Part shown: piece by piece, positions 8,987 through 17,870 of the stretch | Numbering within the stretch: position 1 is the stretch's first letter | How the letters are laid out: each line of letters opens with the position of its first letter | NCBI RefSeq assembly: GCF_003952385.1 | Contig: NZ_CP034444.1 | Span: forward strand, 3,410,001-3,474,000 | DNA from: Mesorhizobium sp. M1D.F.Ca.ET.043.01.1.1 | GTDB taxonomy: Bacteria; Pseudomonadota; Alphaproteobacteria; Rhizobiales; Rhizobiaceae | Length of the DNA: 64,000 bases | Direction of reading: 5' to 3' | Made by a program: the position numbers and the translations under genes | Notes under the pieces: generated by a model | The model's database searches: none | What the model saw: the letters and a program-made list of their open reading frames with translations, nothing else | What the model was told of the DNA's origin: nothing

Positions 8987-10006
8987 ATGGCAGGCGAAGA
9001 CGACACAGCGCTGCGGTTTCCGGTCCTGATCGGCGACATCGGCGGCACCAATGCACGCTTCTCGATCGTGCTCGACGCCAATTCGGAAGCGACCGAGCCG
9101 CAGATCGTCCAGACGGCCAATTTCAGGACCATCGATGAGGCGATCCAGGCGGCGGTGCTCGACCGCTCGTCGGTCCAGCCGCATTCGGCGGTGCTGGCGG
9201 TGGCCGGGCCGGTCGACGGCGACGAGATCCGGCTCACCAACTGCCCCTGGGTGGTCAAGCCGCACCAGATGTTTGCCAATCTGGGCTTGAGCGAGATCGT
9301 CGTGCTCAACGATTTCGAGGCGCAGGCGCTTGCCGTCGTGGCGCTCGGCGAGGAGCATATGGAAAAGATCGGCGGCGGCACGCCCGAACCGAGCGCGGGG
9401 CGGGTCGTGCTCGGCCCCGGAACCGGGCTCGGCGTCGCCGGGCTGATCTACGCGCTTCGCCACTGGATACCGGTGCCGGGCGAGGGCGGGCATATGGACA
9501 TCGGCCCGCGCACGCCGCGCGACTTCGAGGTGTTCCCGCATATCGAGAAGCTCGAAGGCCGCATCTCCGGCGAGCAGATCCTGTGCGGCCGCGGGCTGGT
9601 CAACCTCTATCGCGCTGTCGCCAAGGCCGACGCCAAGGCGGCACCCTTCACCACGCCGGCCGAGATCACCGCGACCGCGCTCGCCAAATCCGATCCGGTG
9701 GCTGAGGAAGCCCTGGAACTGTTCGTCACCTGCCTTGGCCGCACCGCCGGCGACCTGGCGCTGGTGTTCATGAGCCGCGGCGGCGTGTTCTTGACCGGCG
9801 GCATCGCGCAGAAGATCGTGCCGGCGCTGAAAGCCGGCAATTTCCGCGCCGCCTTCGAGGACAAGGCGCCGCACAGCGCGCTGATGCGGGCCATGCCGGT
9901 CTATGTGATCACCCACCCGCTGGCCGCGCTTCTCGGGCTGGCCGCCTATGCCAGGACCCCGTCGCTGTTCGGCGTCCAGACCGCGGGACGGCACTGGCGG
10001 GCGTGA
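8987..10006 (+). CDS. glk: Glucokinase
   Basis: The enzyme phosphorylates glucose at C6 with ATP. The 339-residue product has the phosphate-1 loop [13 protein letters not shown] (about 12-24), [11 protein letters not shown] (with the catalytic Asp, near 107) and [10 protein letters not shown] (near 143), the bacterial hexokinase-family Glk signature. The frame is open far upstream through the palindrome, but ATG 8987 gives the family N-terminus. The ribosome-binding site is weak (AAAGAG). Confidence 0.94.
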   Translation: MAGEDDTALRFPVLIGDIGGTNARFSIVLDANSEATEPQIVQTANFRTIDEAIQAAVLDRSSVQPHSAVLAVAGPVDGDEIRLTNCPWVVKPHQMFANLGLSEIVVLNDFEAQALAVVALGEEHMEKIGGGTPEPSAGRVVLGPGTGLGVAGLIYALRHWIPVPGEGGHMDIGPRTPRDFEVFPHIEKLEGRISGEQILCGRGLVNLYRAVAKADAKAAPFTTPAEITATALAKSDPVAEEALELFVTCLGRTAGDLALVFMSRGGVFLTGGIAQKIVPALKAGNFRAAFEDKAPHSALMRAMPVYVITHPLAALLGLAAYARTPSLFGVQTAGRHWRA

Positions 10007-10099
10007 TCTTTCACGTCTTTCGGACCGCAACCGGGGGACACGTCGTGAACCGCGACGAAGTTTCGCCATAGGCAAGCTGCGACGAGGACGCTAAGAGGG

Positions 10100-12028
10100 G
10101 TGCCGAGTTGCAGCCATGCTGCGAAGCCGAACGAAAATCACGGAACAAATCCCGATTTGAACCAGTCGCTTCAACATCAAGCGAAGCCCTCGCCGGGCGA
10201 AACCTGGGCGATCCTGCGCCGCATCATCGCCGAGAACGGCCGCGAATACCGCTGGTCCTATGTCGTCGCCATCTCCTGCTCGCTGGTCGTTTCGGCCACG
10301 ACGGCCTTCGCCGCCTGGATCATGAGCCCGGTGGTCAACCAGATCTTCTACGATCGGCGCGGCGATCTGATCTTTGCGATCTGCGCCGGCATCATGGCAT
10401 CCTTCGTGCTGCGCGGGCTTGCCACCTATGGCCAGGCGGTGACGCTGTCCAAGATCGGCAACAATCTGGTGGCCCGCTACCAGCGCCGCATCTTCGACCA
10501 TCTGATGAGGCTCGGCGTCGGCTTCTTCACCGACACGCGTTCCGGGCAGCTCGCGGCGCGGGTCAACGAGAACATCAACGGCATCCGTGACCTGCTGTCG
10601 ATGACGCTGACCTCGATCGCGCGCGATGCGGTGTCGCTGGTCGGCCTGATCGGCGTCATGATCTATCAGGATCCGCTGCTGTCGCTTTCCTCGCTGCTGA
10701 TCGGACCGCCGCTGATCTGGGCCGTCGTCTATCTGCAGCGCCGCGTGCGCCGCATCTCGCGCGAATCCGTGCAGATCAACTCGCGGCTGATCGGCGCCAT
10801 GCAGGAAGCGACGCAGGGCATCGCCATCGTGAAGGCCTTCACGATGGAGGAGGAGCTGTCGCGCCGCATCGGCAAGCTTTCCGAAAGCGCCGAGCAGCGG
10901 GGCAACAAGATCGCGCGCGTGTCGGAGCGGCTGACGCCGATTTCCGATTTGCTGGCCGGCCTCGCCGTTACTGGCGTGATCGCCTATTCCGGCTACCGGG
11001 CGCTGGTGCTCGGGCAGCCGCCGGGAGCGGTCTTTTCCTTCATCACCGCGCTGATCCTTGCCTACGATCCGGCAAGGCGCCTGGCGCGCACGCAGGTCGG
11101 CATGGAGCGTTCGCTGGTCAACGCGCGCATGATCTACGAGCTGCTCGACCTCGAGCCGCAGCAGGGCGACGCGCCCGGCGCGGTCGAAGCCAGGATCACC
11201 AGCGGCGAAGTGCGCTTCGACAATGTCACCTTCGGCTACGCCGAGGACATGCCGGTGCTGAGGAACCTGAGCTTCACCGCCGCCGCCGGCAAGGTGACGG
11301 CGATCGTCGGCGCCTCCGGCGCCGGCAAGTCGACGCTGGTGGCGCTGCTGCAGCGCTTCTACGATGTCGATAGCGGCAGCATCGAAGTCGACGGCCAGGA
11401 CATTGCCAAGGTGACCAAGCAGTCGCTGCGCGGCTCGATCGCCTATGTCTCGCAGGCGCCCTATCTGTTCGAAGGCACGATCCGCGACAACATCCGCTAT
11501 GGCCGGCTGTCGGCCAGCGACGCCGAGATCGAGCAAGCGGCCAGCCAGGCCGCCGCCGACGAATTCATCCGCCAGCAGCCGCAAGGCTACGACACGCCGG
11601 TCGGCGAGAACGGCGTGACGCTGTCCGGCGGCCAGCGCCAGCGCGTCTCGATCGCCCGGGCCATCGTGCGCCAGGCGCCGATCCTTCTGCTCGACGAGGC
11701 GACCTCGGCGCTCGACAACGAGGCGGAAGCCCGCGTCCAGGAAGCGCTGACCCATGTCATGCAAGGGCGCACCACCATCGTGATCGCGCACCGGCTGTCG
11801 ACGGTGGTCAATGCCGACCACATCATCGTGCTGGAAGAAGGCCGGCTGGTCGAGGAAGGTACGCATGCCTCGCTGATGGCCGACCCGCACAGCGTCTATG
11901 CCCGCTTCCACCGGGTGCAGGGCAAGAAGGGGCTGGGGCTTGTCGATGACGCCAAGGCAAGCCAGACTTCGGGCCAAACTCCGTTGCCGCGCACACGCGC
12001 AAAGAAGGCCGTCGGGAGAAGCGCATGA
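10100..12028 (+). CDS. ABC exporter, fused permease and ATPase (MsbA-like)
   Basis: This is a half-transporter of about 642 residues with an N-terminal six-helix transmembrane domain (about 50-340) and a C-terminal nucleotide-binding domain. Walker [10 protein letters not shown] is near 403, signature LSGGQRQR near 507 and Walker [13 protein letters not shown] near 527. The group is close to MsbA lipid A/multidrug exporters; the substrate is inferred only. The N-terminus is uncertain: ATG 10100 gives a polar leader and a TTG at about 10157 would also work. It overlaps dapB in an ATGA junction. Confidence 0.9.
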   Translation: MPSCSHAAKPNENHGTNPDLNQSLQHQAKPSPGETWAILRRIIAENGREYRWSYVVAISCSLVVSATTAFAAWIMSPVVNQIFYDRRGDLIFAICAGIMASFVLRGLATYGQAVTLSKIGNNLVARYQRRIFDHLMRLGVGFFTDTRSGQLAARVNENINGIRDLLSMTLTSIARDAVSLVGLIGVMIYQDPLLSLSSLLIGPPLIWAVVYLQRRVRRISRESVQINSRLIGAMQEATQGIAIVKAFTMEEELSRRIGKLSESAEQRGNKIARVSERLTPISDLLAGLAVTGVIAYSGYRALVLGQPPGAVFSFITALILAYDPARRLARTQVGMERSLVNARMIYELLDLEPQQGDAPGAVEARITSGEVRFDNVTFGYAEDMPVLRNLSFTAAAGKVTAIVGASGAGKSTLVALLQRFYDVDSGSIEVDGQDIAKVTKQSLRGSIAYVSQAPYLFEGTIRDNIRYGRLSASDAEIEQAASQAAADEFIRQQPQGYDTPVGENGVTLSGGQRQRVSIARAIVRQAPILLLDEATSALDNEAEARVQEALTHVMQGRTTIVIAHRLSTVVNADHIIVLEEGRLVEEGTHASLMADPHSVYARFHRVQGKKGLGLVDDAKASQTSGQTPLPRTRAKKAVGRSA

Positions 12029-12846
12029 GCGAAACGGGCGATATGGGCCTGGTGGTGGTCGGCGCCGCCGGCCGGATGGGCCAGACGCTGATCCGCGCCA
12101 TCCACACGATCCCCGGCGCGCGCGTCGCCGGTGCTGTCGAGCGGCCGGGTTCGCCGTATCTCGGCAAGGATGCCGGCGAGCTCGCCGGCATCGGCATCAT
12201 CAACGTGCCGATCGTCGACGACCCGCTGCCGGCCTTCGCCAAGGCGGACGGCGTGCTCGACTTCACCGCGCCCAGGGCGAGCGTTGAATTCGCCGGCTAC
12301 GCCGCGCAGGCGCGCATCGTCCATATCATCGGCACGACCGGCTGCTCGGCCGACGACGACGCGAAGATCGCGGCGGCGGCCCGCCATGCGACAATCGTCA
12401 AATCCGGCAATATGAGCCTCGGCGTCAATCTTCTGGCGGTGCTGGTGGAACAGGCGGCACGCGCGCTCGAGCCGCAAGATTTCGACATCGAGATCCTGGA
12501 GATGCATCACAAGCACAAGGTCGACGCCCCCTCCGGCACGGCGCTGCTGCTCGGCGAGGCGGCGGCGAAGGGCAGGGAGATCGCGCTCGAGGACAACAGC
12601 GTGCGGGTGCGCGACGGCCACACCGGCGTGCGCAAGCCCGGCACGATCGGTTTCGCAACGTTGCGCGGCGGTTCGGTGGTCGGCGAGCACAGCGTCATCA
12701 TCGCCGGCACCGGCGAGCGCATCACGCTCTCGCACCAGGCCGAAGACCGGGCGATCTTTGCCCGCGGCGCGGTCAAGGCGGCGCTCTGGGCGCGCGGCAG
12801 GAAACCCGGACTTTATTCCATGCGGGACGTGCTCGGCCTGAGCTGA
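12025..12846 (+). CDS. dapB: 4-hydroxy-tetrahydrodipicolinate reductase DapB
   Basis: DapB reduces HTPA to tetrahydrodipicolinate in lysine/mDAP synthesis. The 273-residue product has the dinucleotide motif VVGAAGRMG (Gly13, 16, 19) and the catalytic [11 protein letters not shown] motif (His161-His162, Lys165). Its ATG overlaps the stop of the ABC exporter (ATGA), implying translational coupling to an unrelated-looking gene. Confidence 0.96.
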   Translation: MSETGDMGLVVVGAAGRMGQTLIRAIHTIPGARVAGAVERPGSPYLGKDAGELAGIGIINVPIVDDPLPAFAKADGVLDFTAPRASVEFAGYAAQARIVHIIGTTGCSADDDAKIAAAARHATIVKSGNMSLGVNLLAVLVEQAARALEPQDFDIEILEMHHKHKVDAPSGTALLLGEAAAKGREIALEDNSVRVRDGHTGVRKPGTIGFATLRGGSVVGEHSVIIAGTGERITLSHQAEDRAIFARGAVKAALWARGRKPGLYSMRDVLGLS

Positions 12847-12869
12847 GCACCCCAAAATCTTGACTTTAC

Positions 12870-12913
12870 GCAATTCCGGACGGAAAACCGCAACACGCTT
12901 TTCCCGGAATTGC
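12870..12913. repeat. Palindromic repeat, GCAATTCCGG family, copy 2
   Basis: It is nearly identical to copy 1 at 2161-2206: GCAATTCCGGACGGAAAACCGC, then TTTTCCCGGAATTGC. It ends about 18 bases before the gpmA start, so its hairpin would sit directly in front of the ribosome-binding site. Confidence 0.85.
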
Positions 12914-12931
12914 TTCAACGAAGGAGCAAAC

Positions 12932-13552
12932 ATGTCGGGAACTCTCGTGCTCGTGCGCCACGGCCAGAGCGAATGGAACCTGAAGAACCTGTTCACCGGC
13001 TGGCGCGATGTCGGGCTGACCGAGCAGGGCACCGCGGAAGCGCTTGCCGCAGGCGAAAAACTCAAGGCGCGCGGCCTGAAGTTCGATATCGCCTTCACCT
13101 CGGCGCTGAAGCGGGCGCAGACGACTTGCCAGCACATCCTCGACGTGGTCGGCCAGAGCGACCTCGATACGATCCGCGACCAGGCGCTCAACGAGCGCGA
13201 CTATGGCGACCTCTCCGGCCTCAACAAGGACGACGCGCGCAAGAAGTGGGGTGAGGAGCAGGTGCATATCTGGCGCCGCTCCTATGACGTCGCGCCGCCC
13301 GGCGGCGAGAGCCTGAAGGACACCGGCGCGCGCGTGTGGCCCTATTACCTGCACGACGTGCAGCCGCATGTGCTGCGCGGCGAGACGGTGCTGGTGGCCG
13401 CGCACGGCAATTCGCTGCGCGCGCTGATCATGGCGCTGGACGGCAAGTCGGGCGAGGAGATCGTCAAGCTCGAGCTCGGCACCGGCGTGCCGGTCATCTA
13501 CAAGCTCAACGCCGATTCGACCGTGGCCAAGAAGGAAGTGCTGGAGGGGTGA
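12932..13552 (+). CDS. gpmA: 2,3-bisphosphoglycerate-dependent phosphoglycerate mutase
   Basis: This glycolytic enzyme interconverts 3- and 2-phosphoglycerate through a phosphohistidine. The 206-residue product has [10 protein letters not shown] (catalytic His10), the [11 protein letters not shown] segment and a second catalytic His in [10 protein letters not shown] near residue 157. ATG 12932 has AAGGAG 5 bases upstream; the frame is open to 12860 but would read through the repeat. Confidence 0.95.
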   Translation: MSGTLVLVRHGQSEWNLKNLFTGWRDVGLTEQGTAEALAAGEKLKARGLKFDIAFTSALKRAQTTCQHILDVVGQSDLDTIRDQALNERDYGDLSGLNKDDARKKWGEEQVHIWRRSYDVAPPGGESLKDTGARVWPYYLHDVQPHVLRGETVLVAAHGNSLRALIMALDGKSGEEIVKLELGTGVPVIYKLNADSTVAKKEVLEG

Positions 13553-13562
13553 GGGCTATTCG

Positions 13563-13594
13563 CAACTCGCTCCGCCGAAGCGGGGAGCGAGTTG
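13563..13594 (+). terminator. Strong stem-loop after gpmA
   Basis: CAACTCGCTCC (13563-13573) pairs perfectly with GGAGCGAGTTG (13584-13594) around a 10-base loop. No T-tract follows, so this is a candidate terminator or mRNA 3' stabiliser rather than a canonical intrinsic terminator. Confidence 0.55.
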
Positions 13595-13683
13595 TAACGC
13601 CAAGCCCGCCCGGCAAGCATTGTCGGGTCTCGAAAAAAGCGCGTTGACACATATCGTTTGCCCGCTTACATGAGCGCCCACCA

Positions 13684-13768
13684 GCCCAGATGGCGGAATT
13701 GGTAGACGCGCACGGTTCAGGTCCGTGTTCCGCAAGGAGTGGAGGTTCGAGTCCTCTTCTGGGCACCA
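13684..13768 (+). tRNA. tRNA-Leu (anticodon CAG)
   Basis: The acceptor arms GCCCAGA and TCTGGGC pair fully, and the gene encodes its own ACCA end. The anticodon arm CACGG-TTCAGGT-CCGTG puts CAG at positions 34-36. The D-arm (TGGCGGAATTGGTAGACGC), a variable arm longer than in class I tRNAs and GGTTCGAGTCC T-arm identify a class II leucine tRNA. It is read alone, with a terminator hairpin downstream. Confidence 0.97.
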
Positions 13769-13801
13769 AATTCCCGCTTCAGACGATCTGACGCGATGAG
13801 C

Positions 13802-13829
13802 AAAAAGCCCGGATTTTCCGGGCTTTTTT
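13802..13829 (+). terminator. Intrinsic terminator after tRNA-Leu
   Basis: AAAAAGCCCGG, loop ATTTT, CCGGGCTTTTTT forms a GC-rich stem followed by a T-run, about 35 bases past the tRNA 3' end. Confidence 0.88.
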
Positions 13830-13891
13830 GTGCCTTGCAACTCGTCTCGAGTTGAACCGTTCCTAACTTGTCGGTTAACCGAGGTTAGGTG

Positions 13892-14611
13892 ATGCCCAAG
13901 CCGTTCAAGGAGTGGAAGGTTCTGCCGCATGGCAGGCTCACCCCTGTCGATGACAATATTCTGACGGTGACCGGCGACATACCGATGCCAGTCGGCAACA
14001 TGACACGGCGCATGACTGTGGTGCGATTGCGCGACCAACGGCTCGTCATCTTCAGCGCCATTGCGCTCGACGACCAGCAGATGCGCGCGATCGAGGCCTT
14101 TGGCCAGCCGGCCTTCCTGATCGTCCCCAATGATCATCACCGGCTCGATGCAAAGCCATGGAAGAATCGTTATCCCGCCCTTCAGGTGATTGCACCGCCG
14201 GGCGCGCTCAACAGCGTCGGGAAGGCGGTACATGTCGATGCGACACACGGCGACTTTGGCGATCCCGACGTCAAGCTCATCGCCGTCCCCGGAACCCGCG
14301 ATCGCGAGGCGGCGCTGCAAGTTGACGGACCAAACGGCACGACGCTCGTTCTCAACGATATCGTCGGCAACATCCGCGATGCATCAGGCTTTGCAGGCTG
14401 GGCATTGCGCATGATGGGATTTGCCGGTGATGAGCCGCATATACCCTTGCCGGTCAAGCTCACGATGGTGACCGACAAGGCGGCACTCGCAGCGCAGTTC
14501 AGACGATGGGCGGAACAACCGGCGCTCAAGCGCATCCTTGTCTCGCATGGCTCCGTCATCACCGATGATCCGCAAGGGGCGCTGCGCAAGCTGGCGACGT
14601 CGCTCGGATAG
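13892..14611 (+). CDS. DUF4336-like (metallo-beta-lactamase-fold related) protein
   Basis: The product is about 239 residues. Features such as DDNILTVTGDIPMPVGNMTRRMTVVRL and FLIVPNDHHRLDAKPWKNRYP resemble the DUF4336 family, which is distantly related to metallo-beta-lactamase-fold proteins. The enzymatic role is unknown. GTG 13889 immediately precedes ATG 13892; both give the same protein within one residue. Confidence 0.72.
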   Translation: MPKPFKEWKVLPHGRLTPVDDNILTVTGDIPMPVGNMTRRMTVVRLRDQRLVIFSAIALDDQQMRAIEAFGQPAFLIVPNDHHRLDAKPWKNRYPALQVIAPPGALNSVGKAVHVDATHGDFGDPDVKLIAVPGTRDREAALQVDGPNGTTLVLNDIVGNIRDASGFAGWALRMMGFAGDEPHIPLPVKLTMVTDKAALAAQFRRWAEQPALKRILVSHGSVITDDPQGALRKLATSLG

Positions 14612-14697
14612 CGAAAGCATAGCGACCAACCTCCCCTTCCGGCCAGTCTCCGAACAAACCGCTTCAAAGCCGGCGACCATGACGCTACGGTCGGTCC

Positions 14698-16359
14698 ATG
14701 GCCCCTGCCGTCAGCCCGACCATCGCCGCCCGTCGCGACCAGATGTTTCCCGCCCTCGCCGACGCGGATATCGAACACATGCGCCGCTTCGGCGAAGCGC
14801 GAACCTATGCCGCCGGCGAGCATATCGTCACCGCCGGCACGGTTTCGCCCGGGCTGATCGTCATCCTGTCGGGCAAGGTCGAGATCACACAGGCCGGGCT
14901 CGGCCCGCGCGAAGCGATCGTCACCCACGGACCGGGCAACTTCATCGGCGAGCTGGCGCAGCTTTCGAGCCGTCCGTCGCTGGTCAATGCCGAAGCAGCC
15001 TCGCCGGTCGAGGCCATCGTCATCCCCTCGCAGCGGCTGCGCGACCTGATGGTGCAGGAGGCGAACCTCGGCGAGCGCGTCATGCGGGCATTGATCCTGC
15101 GCCGCGTCGGCCTGCTTGAAAGCGGCGTCAGCGGGCCGGTGATCATCGGCCCGCCCGGCAATGGCGACGTGCTGCGGCTTGAGGGGTTTCTGCGCCGCAG
15201 CGGGCTACCCCACCGCGCGCTCGACTCCGAAACCGATCCTTGCGCCAAGACTCTGATCGAGCGTTTCCGTGTCGATCCGCACCATCTGCCGATCGTGCTC
15301 TGCCCGAACGGCAAGCTGCTGCACAATCCGGGCGAAAGCGACCTCGCCCGCTGCGTCGGGCTGCTGCGGCCGGTCGATGCCGACAAAGTCTACGACGTGG
15401 CGATTGTCGGCGCCGGCCCCGCGGGGCTGGCGGCCGCGGTCTATGCCGCCTCCGAGGGGCTGTCGACGATCGTGCTCGACTGCCGCGCCTTCGGCGGGCA
15501 GGCGGGCGCTTCCGCTCGTATCGAGAACTATCTCGGCTTCCCGACCGGCATCACGGGCATGGCGCTGATGGCGCGCGCCTACAACCAGGCGCAAAAATTC
15601 GGTGTCGAGATGGTGATCCCCGACGAGGTGAAGCTGCTCGGCGCCGACGACGACGTGTCCGGCTACAGGCTCGATGTCGGCGACGGCGAGACGGTGCGCA
15701 CGCGCACGGTGGTGATCGCCAGCGGGGCGCGCTACCGCCGCCTCGATGTCGCCAACCTTGCAGAGTTCGAGGGCACGTCCGTGCATTATTGGGCCTCGCC
15801 CATCGAAGCGCGGCTTTGCCGGGACCAGGAAGTGGCGCTTGTCGGCGCCGGCAATTCGGCCGGCCAGGCGGCGGTCTATCTGGCGAGCCAGGTGCGCAAG
15901 GTGACGCTTCTGGCGCGCCGCGACAGCCTCAATGCCACCATGTCGCGCTACCTGGTCGAGCGCATCGAGGCGCAGCCGAACATCGAGGTGCAGCCCGAGA
16001 CCGAGATCGTGGCGCTCGACGGCCACGACGGCAATCTCGACCATGTACGCTGGCGGAACCGGGCAGCCGGCGTCGAGACGACGCGCCCCATACGCCACCT
16101 CTTCCTGTTCATCGGCGCCGATCCGAACACCGACTGGCTGGCGAAATGCAATGTGGCGCTCGACGCCAAGGGTTTCATTCGCACCGGACCGGACGTGGCG
16201 CCGGGACACGGCCTGATGGAAACGAGCCGCGGCGGCGTGTTCGCCATCGGCGACGTGCGCTGCGGCTCGACCAAGCGGGTCGCCGCCGCCGTCGGCGAAG
16301 GCGCCCAGGTGGTGGCGGCATTGCATGCCTATCTTGCGCGGAACGGCCGCGCGGCTTGA
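14698..16359 (+). CDS. Cyclic-nucleotide-binding domain fused to a thioredoxin-reductase-like FAD/NAD(P) oxidoreductase
   Basis: The 553-residue product has three parts. A cNMP-binding (CAP-like) domain spans about 16-130 (GNFIGELAQLSSRP). A thioredoxin-fold-like stretch follows at about 145-225 without a CxxC. A thioredoxin-reductase-like module runs from about 230, with FAD motif VAIVGAGPAGLAAA, NAD(P) motif VALVGAGNSAGQAA near 379 and GGVFAIGDVRCGSTKR near 512. The redox CxxC of true thioredoxin reductases (CATC) is replaced: the equivalent segment reads VHYWAS. It is therefore unlikely to reduce thioredoxin in the usual way. The next gene is a UBP-type zinc finger protein. Confidence 0.88.
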   Translation: MAPAVSPTIAARRDQMFPALADADIEHMRRFGEARTYAAGEHIVTAGTVSPGLIVILSGKVEITQAGLGPREAIVTHGPGNFIGELAQLSSRPSLVNAEAASPVEAIVIPSQRLRDLMVQEANLGERVMRALILRRVGLLESGVSGPVIIGPPGNGDVLRLEGFLRRSGLPHRALDSETDPCAKTLIERFRVDPHHLPIVLCPNGKLLHNPGESDLARCVGLLRPVDADKVYDVAIVGAGPAGLAAAVYAASEGLSTIVLDCRAFGGQAGASARIENYLGFPTGITGMALMARAYNQAQKFGVEMVIPDEVKLLGADDDVSGYRLDVGDGETVRTRTVVIASGARYRRLDVANLAEFEGTSVHYWASPIEARLCRDQEVALVGAGNSAGQAAVYLASQVRKVTLLARRDSLNATMSRYLVERIEAQPNIEVQPETEIVALDGHDGNLDHVRWRNRAAGVETTRPIRHLFLFIGADPNTDWLAKCNVALDAKGFIRTGPDVAPGHGLMETSRGGVFAIGDVRCGSTKRVAAAVGEGAQVVAALHAYLARNGRAA

Positions 16360-16395
16360 ATCGACTGACCGTGACGAACCGGCGAGGAGATCGTG

Positions 16396-16701
16396 ATGGA
16401 CGAATGCAGGCATACGGACGGCATCAAGGACGTGACGCCGAGCGCGCTCGGCTGCGAGGAATGCCTGAAGAGCGGATCGTGGTGGGTGCATCTCAGGCTC
16501 TGCCGCACCTGCGGCCATGTCGGCTGCTGCGACGACTCGCCCAACCGCCACGCCACCAAGCATTTCCACGCCACAAGCCACCCGGTCATCGAGGGCTACG
16601 ATCCGCCGGAGGGCTGGGGCTGGTGCTTCATCGACGAGGTGTTCATCGACCTCGGCGAGCGGACGACGCCGCAGAACGGCCCGATCCCGCGCTTTGTATA
16701 G
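16396..16701 (+). CDS. UBP-type zinc finger domain protein
   Basis: This about 101-residue protein is almost entirely a ZnF-UBP domain: CRHTDG, CEEC, CRTCGHVGCCDDS and HFHATSHPV supply the Cys/His ligands. In eukaryotes the domain binds the free C-terminus of ubiquitin. Bacterial stand-alone copies have no settled function. AGGAG precedes ATG 16396 (GTG 16393 is just upstream). It begins 36 bases after the cNMP/TrxR-like gene, so the pair is probably one operon. Confidence 0.88.
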   Translation: MDECRHTDGIKDVTPSALGCEECLKSGSWWVHLRLCRTCGHVGCCDDSPNRHATKHFHATSHPVIEGYDPPEGWGWCFIDEVFIDLGERTTPQNGPIPRFV

Positions 16702-16753
16702 TTCGCGCGGAATACCAACGGGCGGCATCTGCGAAAGCCGGTTGCCAAGCCGC

Positions 16754-16927
16754 CTATTTCACCGAACTGGTAACGGTCCGGTCGATGGCGGCGGGATCGC
16801 GGTCGTTGCCGGCAAGCGCGCCGATGATCAGCAGGCTTACGATGATCGGGACGAACAGAATGGCGACGCGCGCCTGCACGTAAAAAATGGCGCGCCATTC
16901 ATTGCGCTTTTCGGGGCTGTCGTTCAT
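16754..16927 (-). CDS. Small single-TM hypothetical protein
   Basis: This encodes 57 residues beginning MNDSPEKRNEWRAIFYVQ, with one transmembrane segment (about 18-37). The family is not recognised. An in-frame upstream ATG at 16972 would add 15 polar residues. GGGAGG lies between the two starts. It is transcribed toward, and convergent with, the zinc finger gene. Confidence 0.5.
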   Translation of the reverse strand: MNDSPEKRNEWRAIFYVQARVAILFVPIIVSLLIIGALAGNDRDPAAIDRTVTSSVK

Positions 16928-16998
16928 CGCGCTCACTCTGTCCTGCCTCCCGGGGCGGGACATAGTAGCCAAGCGTTAAGCAACCTTTTCCAGAACCG

Positions 16999-17817
16999 TT
17001 AACCGGCGGCCGGCAGCGCAAACAATCTGCCGCCGGCCGGCACGACGTCGTCGATGCCGGCGAGCCGCAGGCAGTGCCAGGCCATGGCGTGGTTGGAGGA
17101 GGTGACGGGAATGCCGATCCTGCGTTCCAGCCCGGCCACCGCCTCGGCGACGCGCAGGCTGGTGCAGGAGATGAAGATCGCGTCCACACCCGGCGCCGCC
17201 GCCATGCGCTCTGCCGCGGCTTCGATCGAATCCAGCGAGATGCGCGCCGCCTCGCGGTCGTCGCGGCGGTCGAAGGTGGCGACGGCGGCGATGCCGAGGC
17301 CGCGCCCGGTGAAATAGCGGACAAGGCCCTGGTTGATCTCGGGGGCATAGGGTGTCAGCAGCCCGATGCCCCTGGCACCGAGCGCCCTGAAGGCGGCAAG
17401 CGCGCCGGTGACCGGTGTGGTGCAGGCGACACCCGGCCGCGCCTTCCTGATCTCGGCGAAGACGGCCTCCTCGCCGAGCGTCATGGTCGCCGAGGTGCAG
17501 CCGAAGCCGACGACGTCGAGCGGAATGCTGGGCAGGATCAGGTCGACGGTCGGCGCGATCCGCGGGCCGATGGCGCGCAGCGTGTCCGGCGTGATGTCGT
17601 TGTCGTTGAAGAGCCGGGCCTCGTAGAAGGCGACGCCCGGAATGCGCACCAGCGCGCGGAACTCGTGCTCCAGCGTCTGGTCGGTGGCGAGGATCGCCAG
17701 CCCGATCGCCGCGCGCGAGGCAAGCCCGCCATCGAGCTCGGATGGCAATATGCCCAGATCGACCGGCTTGGGATCGACTGGTCCCGAAGAGTGAAGGCGG
17801 GCTGCGCTGACGGACAT
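16999..17817 (-). CDS. Asp/Glu racemase / maleate isomerase family protein (EutA-like)
   Basis: The 272-residue product has the paired catalytic cysteines of the family: GFGCTSATMTLGEE and FISCTSLRVAEAV. This group includes arylmalonate decarboxylase, maleate cis-trans isomerase and EutA of ectoine-degradation clusters; which reaction occurs here is not decidable. A longer open frame upstream overlaps dadA in another frame and is not real. AAAGGGA precedes ATG 17817. It starts 53 bases after the D-amino-acid dehydrogenase gene on the same strand. Confidence 0.85.
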   Translation of the reverse strand: MSVSAARLHSSGPVDPKPVDLGILPSELDGGLASRAAIGLAILATDQTLEHEFRALVRIPGVAFYEARLFNDNDITPDTLRAIGPRIAPTVDLILPSIPLDVVGFGCTSATMTLGEEAVFAEIRKARPGVACTTPVTGALAAFRALGARGIGLLTPYAPEINQGLVRYFTGRGLGIAAVATFDRRDDREAARISLDSIEAAAERMAAAPGVDAIFISCTSLRVAEAVAGLERRIGIPVTSSNHAMAWHCLRLAGIDDVVPAGGRLFALPAAG

Positions 17818-17870
17818 GGCATTCCCTTTCTGGTCGATCTCGGTTCGGATCCCATCCGGGACCCGAGGGT

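Noticed and set aside
10091..11977. 628-residue minus-strand frame
   Set aside because: It is antisense to the ABC exporter and has an Arg/Gly/Asp/His-rich composition typical of the reverse frame of high-GC genes.
13684..13768. Genomic island at the tRNA-Leu 3' end
   Set aside because: No integrase follows and no direct repeat of the tRNA 3' end was seen downstream; the next genes look chromosomal.
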